Below are positions 33,301 through 41,043 of a DNA stretch of 64,000 nucleotides, in pieces. The position numbers were made by a program, and so were the translations under genes. Source of the stretch: Ceratopteris richardii (Eukaryota > Streptophyta > Polypodiopsida > Polypodiales > Pteridaceae); contig CM035439.1 of NCBI GenBank assembly GCA_020310875.1, positions 140,807,139 to 140,871,138 on the forward strand, read 5' to 3'. Position 1 is the stretch's first letter. Each line of letters starts with the position of its first letter. Below the pieces are notes generated by a model. It was given only the letters and a program-made list of their open reading frames with translations. It ran no database searches and was not told where the DNA came from.

Positions 33301-36300
33301 CCACAACGGAGAGAGAAGGCTTAGGCATGATATATGCTGTGAAGAAGTTTAGACACTATCTATTGGCCAATAAGTTCAAGTTTTTCACTGATCATCAAGC
33401 GTTACTATATTTGGTCAATAAACCTTGCAATACAGGCCGCTTAGTAAGATGGTTCCTCTTACTAATGGAATACGACTTTGAAGTGGTTGTCAGGAAAGGT
33501 AGAACCCATCTTAGGGCTGACCATCTTTCTCGCATCACTTCAGGAGAGCCACCGCAAGGAGTGTCTGATGAGTTGCCCGATGCTTATCTGTTCAATTTAG
33601 AAGTTGTACCTAAATGGGCAAATAAGTTGGTACCAGTCCTAACCTTCGGCCCTGCAAATAAAAATGTTAAGACAAGCAAAGAGGAAATTGTAAAATCGCT
33701 AAAGTATCAAATATTAGCCGGAAGCATGTACAAGCAAGATAACGAGGGCATATTAGCTTGTTGTGTCGAGGATGATGAACATGCTAGTTGGCTGCAACAA
33801 GCCCATGAGGGACCGCTAGGGAATCACTACTCTAAACAACGAACCTTGCAGAATCTAAAACGCTTAGGAGTGTATTGGCCTAGCATGGACAAAGAAGTAC
33901 AAGAGTGGATCCAGAGCTGTCCAGAGTGCCAGGAGAGACCCCCAGTGGAGCATGCCACTCTTTATCACATGTCATTAATCCCAGATTGGAGTGCTCCACT
34001 GGTCGAGTTCATGAGAACAGGAACATTAACCAATCAGGCTAGTATTGCAAGAAAACGGAGCATGGAGCAAGAGGCTCAAGACTATGCTTTAGTAGGAGAC
34101 AACCTGTATCGAAGAGGCAAGGATGGTTACCTAAGACTGTGCGTACATGAATCAGACTACTTGAAAGTCTTAGAAACGGCACATAGCGGTGCTGCAGGTG
34201 GGCACTTTGGGCCTGACAGAGTGGTTAAGACTATTCTCTTCTCAGGACTGTGGTGGCCCACTCTTCATATGGATGCACATGCTTATGTGAAGAGTTGCGA
34301 CACATGCCAACGTGCCCAATATCCGACAAGAAAGGATGAAATGCCCTTGAGGCCAATGATGGGAGGACGTGCATTTTCAAAGTGGGGGATAGACTTTGTA
34401 GGTCCCATCAACCCCCCAGCTAGGAGCTCCCATGCAGAATACATTATTGTAGCCACAGATTACCTTACAAAGTGGGTGGAAGTAAAAGCCACGGCAAAGA
34501 ATGATGCTCAAACGACGGCTAAGTTCTTATTCGAAAATGTGTTCACTAGATATGGGTTACCAATAGAGTTGGTTAGTGATAGAGGAACGCACTTCTTGAA
34601 TGAGGTCATTGAAAATCTCCTTCAAGAATTCATGGTGATACATAAGAAATCTGCACCCTATCACCCACAGGCTAACGGACAAGCCGAGAGCACGAATAAG
34701 ATCCTGTGTAACGTATTGACGAAACTGGTCAATAATAAACGCTCTGATTGGGACAAACAACTTCACCATGCTGTTTGGGCATACCGAGTTGCTTACAAAA
34801 CGGTACTCAATGCCACCCCATTTCAGATGGTCTTCGGACAAAATGCGGTGCTACCCTTAGATTTCCTAATTCCAGCTTTAAGAGTAGCACAAGAGCATGA
34901 GTGGAATGGACACGAGTTGTCCTCGAGGATCTTTGATCTAGAGCGCTTAGGTGAGACGAGGCTACGAGCAGCAGCAGGTATCTATGCTGCAAAGAAACGG
35001 CAAAAGGCATACTTTGATGCCCATGTGAAGGATAAGGGCTTGAAAGCAGGAGATCTAGTGTTAGTCTACACATTGAAACAACACGCAAGAAAGCTAGAGA
35101 AGAGAGGCTACGGACCTATGATCATTAATAGGATCTCCACGAGTGGAGCAGTACAACTAGCCACTTTAGAGGGGGATGTCCTCCCAAACTATATTAGCGG
35201 ATGCAGAGTCAAGCTGTATCAGGAACCCCTCACGGAGGAGATGCGAAGCCGACTCAATATTGCTAAGCAACGTAAAGAGGAGGAAAAACGAATTCGAGAG
35301 GAAGCACAGGCAGAGGCCTTAGAACGTATCAAACGAATGAAGTTGAGAAGACAAGGAAGGGACCAGCCTATGACTGACACTCAAGAGTCTCCAGGCTACC
35401 ACATGGCCATGTGTGAGGCTTCAGGTGGGCGCACCCATAAGATAGTAGACCGACGACCTTTTGTGACCCTAGAAATAGGACAAAAGGACAGCACAACAAG
35501 CGTAAGGGCTTTAATTGATTCAGGAGCCGCCACAAGTGCAGTTCGGCTTTCTTACTGCCAGCAGCTGCAGTTGGAGGTAAAACCCATGGAAGCATATCTG
35601 ATAGGATTAGGAGGTGTTGAAACCCCTTGTATGGGAGAGGTGGATCTTCCCCTCTACATACAAGAGGTCCGCATGCCAGTAAAAGTGCTAGTGTGTGAAG
35701 ACGAGGATCTGACCGAACCGCTTATATTGGGCCAAGACTGGATCTATGATCACGCAGTCAACCTGAACCTAAGAAGTGGACTTCTTCAGGCTTGGGTAGG
35801 CCAAAGTCGCCTCACGATTGAATTAGAAAATCAAGCACTCAAACCAATAGAACAGGCAACAACTCCTGGTCCCTCCAGGAATCCATATGAAGATAACCAC
35901 GATGTGCTTGTCCAAACTTCTATGATGCAGAGGAATGTCAACCTTACTGAAGGTTCAGGAGCCAAGAAGGAGTTCCTAATTGATCCACAGAAGATTCTAA
36001 ACGAACGGACCGAACATCACTCTATACGAGGGAGACCGCTGATCAAGAGGAAGGAGCGCCAACCTGCGCATCATGGAGCATCTCGTGGCGTGAAGCAGAT
36101 CTGGATACGCAAGGATGGGAGACCTACAGCTCCAATTGCAGATTCTCAAGGAGACAAGAAACGAGCCTCACAATCAAGGATCAAAGCTAAGAAGCCCCCT
36201 AGGATCACCCCTAGGCACACCATCTCTATTTGGGTCCCTAAGCGGTCAATGAAGGCCATCCCTAATGCTAGACAGATATGGGTGCCCAAGGCTAGCTTAC

Positions 36301-36575
36301 AAGCCCAAATTACTTCAACTATAGACACAAGGATGAAGCAGCTCTCACAAGCACTCTTGGCCAACAACTCAGGAAGTGACAAGATACCTACACCTCTCAT
36401 GGTCCACACTCCCATCAACCCCAGGAATGTCTGGAAATGGGTACCCACAAGGTCCCAATCACGTCACACACTCAGACCAAAGTCTTCACCTGTCCTTAGC
36501 TCTAAAAGCTACGACTCCTGTATCAAAGTGTGGAGAGTTAAACTGTGTACTAAACCCCCTGACCATCTTCTGTAA
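27321..36575 (+). CDS. Gypsy G4 gag-pol polyprotein, 3084 codons, with extra domains
   Basis: One open frame from MNLRSGRH (27321; the equivalent start is kept in G1). Order by residue: gag domain about 345-530; three zinc knuckles at C558, C755 and C784, all CX2CX3HX4C; Pro/Gln-rich linker; protease with DSGAG at D1241 and ILGRPF; reverse transcriptase about 1655-1830 with YVDD at 1810-1813; RNase H from D1956; two HHCC zinc-binding units starting at H2162 and H2288; integrase core D2358, D2420, E2456; a GPY/F-like segment near 2596; a second retropepsin-like domain with DSGAA at D2733 and LILGQDW; and a tail with repeated WVPK-like motifs (W2928, W2971, W2987, W3040). It supplies particle protein and the enzymes for copying and integration. 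Gag and pol are fused in a single frame, without the frameshift many Gypsy elements use. Confidence 0.95.
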   Translation: MNLRSGRHLGRDRQSLRSSEASVNHTARSWAQQLSDYPYTARSETSDSEMSYHMERSVGSSGLAYLEKPEGPYKTQLEYIRTNRLGARIYEDGLRRSVVQIKNPDQPHGIDHPVVKFENGTYLDKEGTIYVVTTLPDRTDEFGNVFAETDMGDIEQGNLEREPRTPRGKSVLTRIMTPEWIPQDNKSIDLLLNRETDEAFWRYRTSQPQEGNTLTIYEFKDPDSPGQVTYLDTASEGIFVVTEQGRHAYTWKGELVFPRPRSTVSFGHQGAGTSHAHGAQRDRGRDKPEVSFANALGRERTGTERNRVETERHRTPWNHRDIDEFPLPRPREHTRTLRPTQLVKSMKNYFDGTGDPYDHVAEFRQVLKAEQVEDLFTQYNAFGLTLRNTALTWFQPLNERHFRNIDQLLEAFIVEFSKSGIRHNTSSLIHSFKQTPQETVRLAGRRFRQYLERCPTPELPTPAKQVALFLDGLLSTKLRSYVYLKDPRTIEECVRMCIDIEDNLGEELELSKIYRDSDNSSKQTSGQSTSIEELAEKVAQKLGVSSKQIPRFAPVKRCYNCGGEHMASVCPIMAQPQANLSGQYCTIERRYTNHTAQDCPYNKQTVRQNYPQPYPQQGRYQNQYPSPQYNRPQQTYQPPYQGQQRPQPVLVQQPPTPTNVIPVKYASTEENLNRAIVPVTPLLSDSDPSDHSFDSAHIDSPQAYYMQSPEHNESYYYEDPSENNGEPEYSNVMYTNPNSRPQPRQVRPPFPRGPCFRCQGDHLIRDCPLPAPTQPQPVTIQGFCQDCGKEHLLRDCPKNPNNMPKITPINVVGLVVDSIGSVTSTAPVQVITRAQALQQHKGAGPEQSPEVSEIESITKKRTRAWKESRERMKRQWAKKINELEESVRETKAKIMEITSHPHSHTLPPLPSPSPSNSPPSNTPLVTHPPPRVGSVLADPTPEGLDMMFKAYQARLQEGPTAANLDRSYPRADLEIERMKMCMKMVEQAQAILETSQKFNQTNAVKPGLHFQGLLERLEQLVNKSQVSLPPQAQPVVERGSSPQMVAYVPNSTDAGVPPSIQQYSPEFLREIQEEKWAKEKGDSPPIPEIDDLRDQFPQDIPSIYGDQAEQQEDERLDFESNSLQELPHFTGPWESESLQIRAPTILVRNEDSVIPKNTDVVKNTKVQCHLTVEELLKAKPELWNHVKDQVPELESNLPKVGSKQEVPEIPLDKIGDMSEGEEGNTYLPITYQGYTTKAIVDSGAGVAIATTSLWKRWGKPTLRPTRMKLQMADGHFERPLGLLEGITLTTCGVEFEHTFAICDFEKNDVYEMILGRPFLRQLQIVQDWGTNSLYLQHLGVTTKVNLKDHTFRDVPPLQWNPIHKAKEDSISVHSGSSPEPSWLHEDTHLWMCKVAEEEEKRRKAREEGAPPGDRPIKDPAYTPMIFPDEEFEPHGWAEILATMDIAVNEEQWTPHCDEEGYDISVFMCQPLLEECDPSESMEEEESDDDLESIVMDTYFDSEEHYLEDIGVLTQKEEEPLASIKTINSKEGSEGSQKKKKRKAVRQEEEEPLFEVPENFKKYEVEDRKILVRMPKREAIIGEAYDNKEKTKKIVVTIEGNEERCTYIGDDLSAEEEAELVALLREYRDVFAWHYRDLKGVDPEICSHTIPMTADAKPTKQKPYTYNDNYAAKIKEEIDRLIEAGFIYEIEHTEWVSPIVVVPKKNGKLRVCINLKKVNAATIRDSYPLPITEHLLERVAGKEVYSFLDGFSGYNQVAIAPEDQHKTAFATEWGIFAFRVMPFGLTNAPATFQRLMCHVFKEFLRKSLEVYVDDLCAHSQERSYHIPELRQIFNKCRDYRVCLNPEKCVFMVRQGKILGHIVSKNGISTDEDKVRAIAELARPRNVKEVQAFMGHCGYYRRFIHMYAIIAKPLYGLLTNFEWNEECETSFNELKRRLCTAPILTTPDWSKPFHVHVDASNHAIGCVLAQPTGEGNLDLPIAYASRQLNAAERNYTTTEREGLGMIYAVKKFRHYLLANKFKFFTDHQALLYLVNKPCNTGRLVRWFLLLMEYDFEVVVRKGRTHLRADHLSRITSGEPPQGVSDELPDAYLFNLEVVPKWANKLVPVLTFGPANKNVKTSKEEIVKSLKYQILAGSMYKQDNEGILACCVEDDEHASWLQQAHEGPLGNHYSKQRTLQNLKRLGVYWPSMDKEVQEWIQSCPECQERPPVEHATLYHMSLIPDWSAPLVEFMRTGTLTNQASIARKRSMEQEAQDYALVGDNLYRRGKDGYLRLCVHESDYLKVLETAHSGAAGGHFGPDRVVKTILFSGLWWPTLHMDAHAYVKSCDTCQRAQYPTRKDEMPLRPMMGGRAFSKWGIDFVGPINPPARSSHAEYIIVATDYLTKWVEVKATAKNDAQTTAKFLFENVFTRYGLPIELVSDRGTHFLNEVIENLLQEFMVIHKKSAPYHPQANGQAESTNKILCNVLTKLVNNKRSDWDKQLHHAVWAYRVAYKTVLNATPFQMVFGQNAVLPLDFLIPALRVAQEHEWNGHELSSRIFDLERLGETRLRAAAGIYAAKKRQKAYFDAHVKDKGLKAGDLVLVYTLKQHARKLEKRGYGPMIINRISTSGAVQLATLEGDVLPNYISGCRVKLYQEPLTEEMRSRLNIAKQRKEEEKRIREEAQAEALERIKRMKLRRQGRDQPMTDTQESPGYHMAMCEASGGRTHKIVDRRPFVTLEIGQKDSTTSVRALIDSGAATSAVRLSYCQQLQLEVKPMEAYLIGLGGVETPCMGEVDLPLYIQEVRMPVKVLVCEDEDLTEPLILGQDWIYDHAVNLNLRSGLLQAWVGQSRLTIELENQALKPIEQATTPGPSRNPYEDNHDVLVQTSMMQRNVNLTEGSGAKKEFLIDPQKILNERTEHHSIRGRPLIKRKERQPAHHGASRGVKQIWIRKDGRPTAPIADSQGDKKRASQSRIKAKKPPRITPRHTISIWVPKRSMKAIPNARQIWVPKASLQAQITSTIDTRMKQLSQALLANNSGSDKIPTPLMVHTPINPRNVWKWVPTRSQSRHTLRPKSSPVLSSKSYDSCIKVWRVKLCTKPPDHLL

Positions 36576-36805
36576 ATCCGTCCACACTAACACAGAAGCA
36601 TTTCGAGTCCATTGCATAACCAAAGTACGCATCTAGGATGACACTGACCTTTAATCACCACTCACACATATCATACACACCTCACCACTAACTACTGACC
36701 TCCTGGATTGTCATGTTAGTATTGTGAAGGGAACACCATTACATCTTGTTTCCTATGCAACACTAATGTGCCTTTCGTCTTCCAGCAGATAAGCGACCTA
36801 CTCTC
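36576..36805 (+). promoter_or_regulatory. Spacer between G4 frames with splice-acceptor-like end
   Basis: 230 bp, non-coding. Ends with a pyrimidine-rich TTTCGTCTTCCAG at about 36773-36785, 20 bases before the second frame. The outer Gypsy has a similar CTTCTTCCAACAG in the same place (about 51359-51371). Env-like frames of Athila-type elements and retroviruses are known to use spliced messages, so a spliced RNA for the second frame is plausible. Confidence 0.45.
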
Positions 36806-39800
36806 ATGGCAACCGCGGCAGGCACAAGCTCTCAGGCAGGATCTGGTGCCCCCATCAACTGGGATGCCATGCCAGTGGAAGCTCCACCAACGGCTAGACC
36901 TGAAGAATTCTTGAATGTGCGAAGAATCCCGATTCCAGATCCTCCCAGTGGGCTAACTGAACGAGTAAAAGGGCACTCCCATTGGTTCAATGAAATGCCA
37001 GGGGAATTGGGAGACGCGGACCACATCTGGGAGTCCAAGATGGAGTGTGGAGGGGTTTGGTGGACCTTCCAATTCTTTTCAAGAGAATTTGAGGCCTTAC
37101 AAAATGCAGCTCCCCTTCAAGAGATCTGGCGAAAGGCAGGACTGCAAACTTACTTCAGTGCAGCTCTACCAAAACCTGACTTCCTCAGGTGTTACTACTT
37201 GATTGCTACGATGAAACCTACCGGGGATAAAGATCATTCAGGCACATTCTGGGTGCCCTCCTTATCTAATCTGGAGGAGATGAGGAAGTTTGAACTAAAT
37301 GTAACATTAATCAGGGAAGCCCTTCAAATGTATGGCACCCATGTGCCTTCAGATCGCGACCCCCTGATACCAGAATCGATGAAAAGCAATAGAGTCAAGA
37401 AGCTCAAAGACATGTGCGCCCTCACCCCCAACATCGCCATACCCCTGCGGATGTGCCTCCAGCACTTCGCATTTCCAGCTCAAGACCGTTTTACTCAGCC
37501 TCACAAGAAGATATGGTACGGACTGTACTTAGCAGAGACCGGCAGCTTGCCCATTAAGATGCCAGTATGGATCTTAGATCAGGTATATGAGGCAGGCAAG
37601 CGGGGGGTGAGGAAACCCACCCTACATGGTTGCTGTGCGTTGACTAGAATCATCTACAGATGTCTGGCGTATGACGTGCCAGTTGCTCGAGCCCTAAAGT
37701 ATGCACATCTGGAGTTGTTTAAAGGGCGAAAGTCAGGGAGTCAGCCTGCAAAAAGAATGCGTGGGTCCCTTTCACAAGTCCTGATCCCTCCAGCAACCAC
37801 TACCGAAGTATCCACTAGAGAGGAAGCCCCGGTGGCACCAATCACAATTCATCTCCAAGAGTCTCAACCAAGAGAGGTGGTACAGCCCACTCCCTCTGCC
37901 CCTCCGCTACCTACCGATGCAGAATTTGCAGCGATGGCCACTTTCACCGAAGACCCAAATTTTGATTTTGAAACATTCCTGCAGACGGCTCATCTATCAG
38001 ACAGTGAAGATTGCCCTGACAATGTCGATCCGGGGACATCTACCCAAAGAGAACATGCACGAGGCGAGACAAGCAGCGTACAGGAGCTAGGAGTGACGCA
38101 ACCCCCTCAAGGACTAAACACACAAACTCAGGAGCAGGCACCAAGGAATAACCCAGAAGAGAGTGAAGACGAAGCCCCAGCATATACGGCACAGCTCCAA
38201 CGATTATACCAAACAATCAAGCAGGTACAAAGACGCCATAAAATGTCAGAAGAAGCAAATAGGGCCCTGGTAAACCAGATGTTACAGTCAGAGCATATCG
38301 ACCCCCAGTTTGTAGAATCACTGAATCTATTGGCGGACACCTGTGGCATCAGTGAAGCATTGAGAACCATGGTCTGTCAAGAGAACCCTGCTTATGATCA
38401 AAGAAGAATTGATACACGGCCGCGACAAGGAAAGATGATTCAGATGGAAGTATCTACCGTGTTAGCTACGTCCACATCAGAAGATGTGCACATGATTAGC
38501 CCTAGGCACAATGATGAACCGGAGGAAGTTACGCATGCTCCATCTCCCCCATCATCTCCTATCCCACCATCAGAGCCTCTCTCCACATGTCTTTCTACAC
38601 AACCATTCCCCGCCTATAGTGAGACCATTGTACACACCCCCATTTCCACTCTCCTTCCTTCACCCTCGTCCACCTCTGTCACTCAAGTTTTTGAACCTCA
38701 ATTAGGTCACCCTTTCTTCCCCCATGCCGTTGGACAACCATCTGTCACTAGTCAGACTCTTTCCTTCCCTTTACCCTCCACCCCTCCATTTCCTCCCCCC
38801 CAAACTCTACCTACCCCGTCCCTTGTAACTGCCTCGAGCACCACACTAACCACCCAACCCTCCTTCTGGACCTACCTTGTAAACATTCTTCAACAGGTCG
38901 AGGAACATAAGAAAAAGTCCCATCCCCAAATTCACCCCCCCACATTCACGGCCACCACTATCACACCACCCACCGTCCCGGTGTTCACATTTCACAAATC
39001 ACACTCACTCATGTCCGATCCCATGGACATCTCACCATCCGCTGGATCACCCACCACCACTGTTCTCACAACACCATCACAGGTTATTACACTCACAGCA
39101 CCACTTCCACACACGGTAGGCACAACATCCACTTTTCCCATTCCCACTTCCCAACCCCCTGCATCTTCCACCTCATTTAGTCTTGCACTCGACACGATGC
39201 TTGAAGCTGCCACTCAGCTTAAGCAAGAATATACATTACTGGAAGAAAATAACAAAGGGCTTTGCACCCTCACAGCAACACTCCAAGAGCGTGTCACTGC
39301 TTTGGAGTTCATTCATACGGAGTCACAAAGCAAGATATTCGCCCTCGAACAGGTAAATGCGCAACTCAAAGCGGAACATATGGAAGAGAGCAAAGCCATG
39401 GAGGAACAGCTGCGCGATCAAATGGGCCGCAATGCACGGCTTCAACGAAACATGGCTTTGCTACGACGACATCTGGCGGCAGCGCAAGAAGAGAATAGAC
39501 GGCTTCAACAACAAAACCAAGAGAACCTCGAGGCGGCCATGGAGAACACCACGGGGGCTCCCATAGACCCGGTCAAATTTCAAGCGGTCCCATCAGAGAG
39601 CATACAACAAATATTGGAAACGTATGCCAATCTGTTAGAAGCACATGATCAGCTTGCCGACCAGCTAAAGGACTTGCAGAGACCCCAAGAGTCTACACCA
39701 CACCGACAGGAGCATAAAGAAATGACAGACGCTGCTACTTCAACCGAACCTGAACCTTCAACGCCCAACGACGTGCTGGAGTTACGCCAGCAGATCGCAG

Positions 39801-41032
39801 ATTTAAAACTGAAGTTGATGCAGTACGAACGACCCCCTTCCCCACCAGAGCAACCGTCAGAAGAAGAAGCAGTTACCATCCCAGTGGAGGAAGCATTAGT
39901 CGACGCCTACGAGCCTCAACCATTCCCAGGAGGACGCGTAACAGAAGAAGGCCAAGATACCTATGAGGAACCCCCATCAGCATGGATGAAACAAGTAGAG
40001 GAGATGGGGCAAACTCATCAGGAGCGGATATCCACTCAGATGCTGGCAATGAAGGCCATTGAGGACACCATCCTTCACTCAGAATACTTCAGACACATCG
40101 CCCCTAGACGCCTTATCACTAGTTCAGAACTGCAATACAAGCCCTATTTTGTACTGTTAGCTGACTACAATGCAGAAATCAAACGGGTCACCAACAAGTG
40201 CCCCACATTTGCCACACAGTTCGAACCAGAAGACATACCAGAAGCGGCACGAAAAGGGGTCATATTCCAACCAACGTGGAGGCAAAAGTTACTCGAAACT
40301 TACCCAGAAATGCTTCGAACATGGGATCATGCCCCCATGCATTTGAGGTACAATCCTTGTTTTGGGCCAGTGCAAAGACGCCGATCCTGGAAAGCTTTTG
40401 CCATCAAGGTTCAGAATAACGCAAACTGCAAGGAATGGCTCAATTACCCCGCTATCGCCCCCCCAACCGGTACTCCTACAGTGTCATACATGATTGCAAC
40501 CATCAGACATTGGATACCACGCCTCCACCCTATGCCAGATGTCGCTGCCCAGATGATGCTCAAGATCTTCGACATGATGCAGGTCGTACTCAAAACTTTT
40601 CGCAATGTATGCCGTATTCAACCTCCTATTCCCGGGTTTATTAATGGTAATTACGACCTGCTATATGATATGAGCACAACCCCGAGCATACGAGTGGCTT
40701 ACGCATGGCATGCACGCATAAGATATCTCCCTGCCTGCTACAAGCAAACATTTGACGATATGTTCACCACGGGGTTTTGGGAAGCACATTCAGAGGTATT
40801 TGCGCCACGGCCTACGCATCTACTCCATCTCTTTGCATGCGAACAAACGATGCATTCTGAGCTTTACACGATGCCACAACCTGACATGCCTGGTACAGTG
40901 GATTGGGAGGCTTTGCAACGAGATCTAATCAGAGGTTTAAAAATCAAAGAACAAGAATTGGCAACCGACCTCCTGCAACAATACATTGATCAAACGGCGG
41001 AAAAGAGGTCTGTCAGAGGCGACAGACCCTAG
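36806..41032 (+). CDS. Gypsy G4 extra frame, 1408 codons, function unknown
   Basis: Begins MATAAGTSSQ at 36806 and ends at 41032, where the stop overlaps the polypurine tract. Parts by residue: an N-terminal globular-looking region about 30-310, rich in aromatic residues (HWFNEMPGE, WWTFQFFSREFE, FLRCYYLI); acidic and low-complexity linker to about 480; Pro/Ser/Thr-rich region about 575-790; strong heptad coiled coil about 795-925 with shorter helices near 935-960 and 989-1010; a C-terminal region about 1040-1390 (MIATIRHW, MFTTGFWEAHSEVF). No signal peptide or membrane span is visible, so an envelope glycoprotein is unlikely. Remnants of the C-terminal part occur in G2 and of most of the frame in the outer Gypsy G3, so it is a family trait. 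A particle-associated or nuclear-targeting role is only a guess. Confidence 0.85.
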   Translation: MATAAGTSSQAGSGAPINWDAMPVEAPPTARPEEFLNVRRIPIPDPPSGLTERVKGHSHWFNEMPGELGDADHIWESKMECGGVWWTFQFFSREFEALQNAAPLQEIWRKAGLQTYFSAALPKPDFLRCYYLIATMKPTGDKDHSGTFWVPSLSNLEEMRKFELNVTLIREALQMYGTHVPSDRDPLIPESMKSNRVKKLKDMCALTPNIAIPLRMCLQHFAFPAQDRFTQPHKKIWYGLYLAETGSLPIKMPVWILDQVYEAGKRGVRKPTLHGCCALTRIIYRCLAYDVPVARALKYAHLELFKGRKSGSQPAKRMRGSLSQVLIPPATTTEVSTREEAPVAPITIHLQESQPREVVQPTPSAPPLPTDAEFAAMATFTEDPNFDFETFLQTAHLSDSEDCPDNVDPGTSTQREHARGETSSVQELGVTQPPQGLNTQTQEQAPRNNPEESEDEAPAYTAQLQRLYQTIKQVQRRHKMSEEANRALVNQMLQSEHIDPQFVESLNLLADTCGISEALRTMVCQENPAYDQRRIDTRPRQGKMIQMEVSTVLATSTSEDVHMISPRHNDEPEEVTHAPSPPSSPIPPSEPLSTCLSTQPFPAYSETIVHTPISTLLPSPSSTSVTQVFEPQLGHPFFPHAVGQPSVTSQTLSFPLPSTPPFPPPQTLPTPSLVTASSTTLTTQPSFWTYLVNILQQVEEHKKKSHPQIHPPTFTATTITPPTVPVFTFHKSHSLMSDPMDISPSAGSPTTTVLTTPSQVITLTAPLPHTVGTTSTFPIPTSQPPASSTSFSLALDTMLEAATQLKQEYTLLEENNKGLCTLTATLQERVTALEFIHTESQSKIFALEQVNAQLKAEHMEESKAMEEQLRDQMGRNARLQRNMALLRRHLAAAQEENRRLQQQNQENLEAAMENTTGAPIDPVKFQAVPSESIQQILETYANLLEAHDQLADQLKDLQRPQESTPHRQEHKEMTDAATSTEPEPSTPNDVLELRQQIADLKLKLMQYERPPSPPEQPSEEEAVTIPVEEALVDAYEPQPFPGGRVTEEGQDTYEEPPSAWMKQVEEMGQTHQERISTQMLAMKAIEDTILHSEYFRHIAPRRLITSSELQYKPYFVLLADYNAEIKRVTNKCPTFATQFEPEDIPEAARKGVIFQPTWRQKLLETYPEMLRTWDHAPMHLRYNPCFGPVQRRRSWKAFAIKVQNNANCKEWLNYPAIAPPTGTPTVSYMIATIRHWIPRLHPMPDVAAQMMLKIFDMMQVVLKTFRNVCRIQPPIPGFINGNYDLLYDMSTTPSIRVAYAWHARIRYLPACYKQTFDDMFTTGFWEAHSEVFAPRPTHLLHLFACEQTMHSELYTMPQPDMPGTVDWEALQRDLIRGLKIKEQELATDLLQQYIDQTAEKRSVRGDRP

Positions 41033-41043
41033 GGGGGGGAGAG
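41031..41043 (+). promoter_or_regulatory. Polypurine tract of Gypsy G4
   Basis: AGGGGGGGGAGAG immediately before the 3' LTR, the plus-strand priming site. It overlaps the stop codon of the extra frame. Confidence 0.85.

Noticed and set aside
36806-41032. Envelope glycoprotein (endogenous retrovirus)
   Set aside because: No signal peptide, hydrophobic fusion segment or membrane anchor; the sequence is rich in Pro/Ser/Thr and coiled coil.
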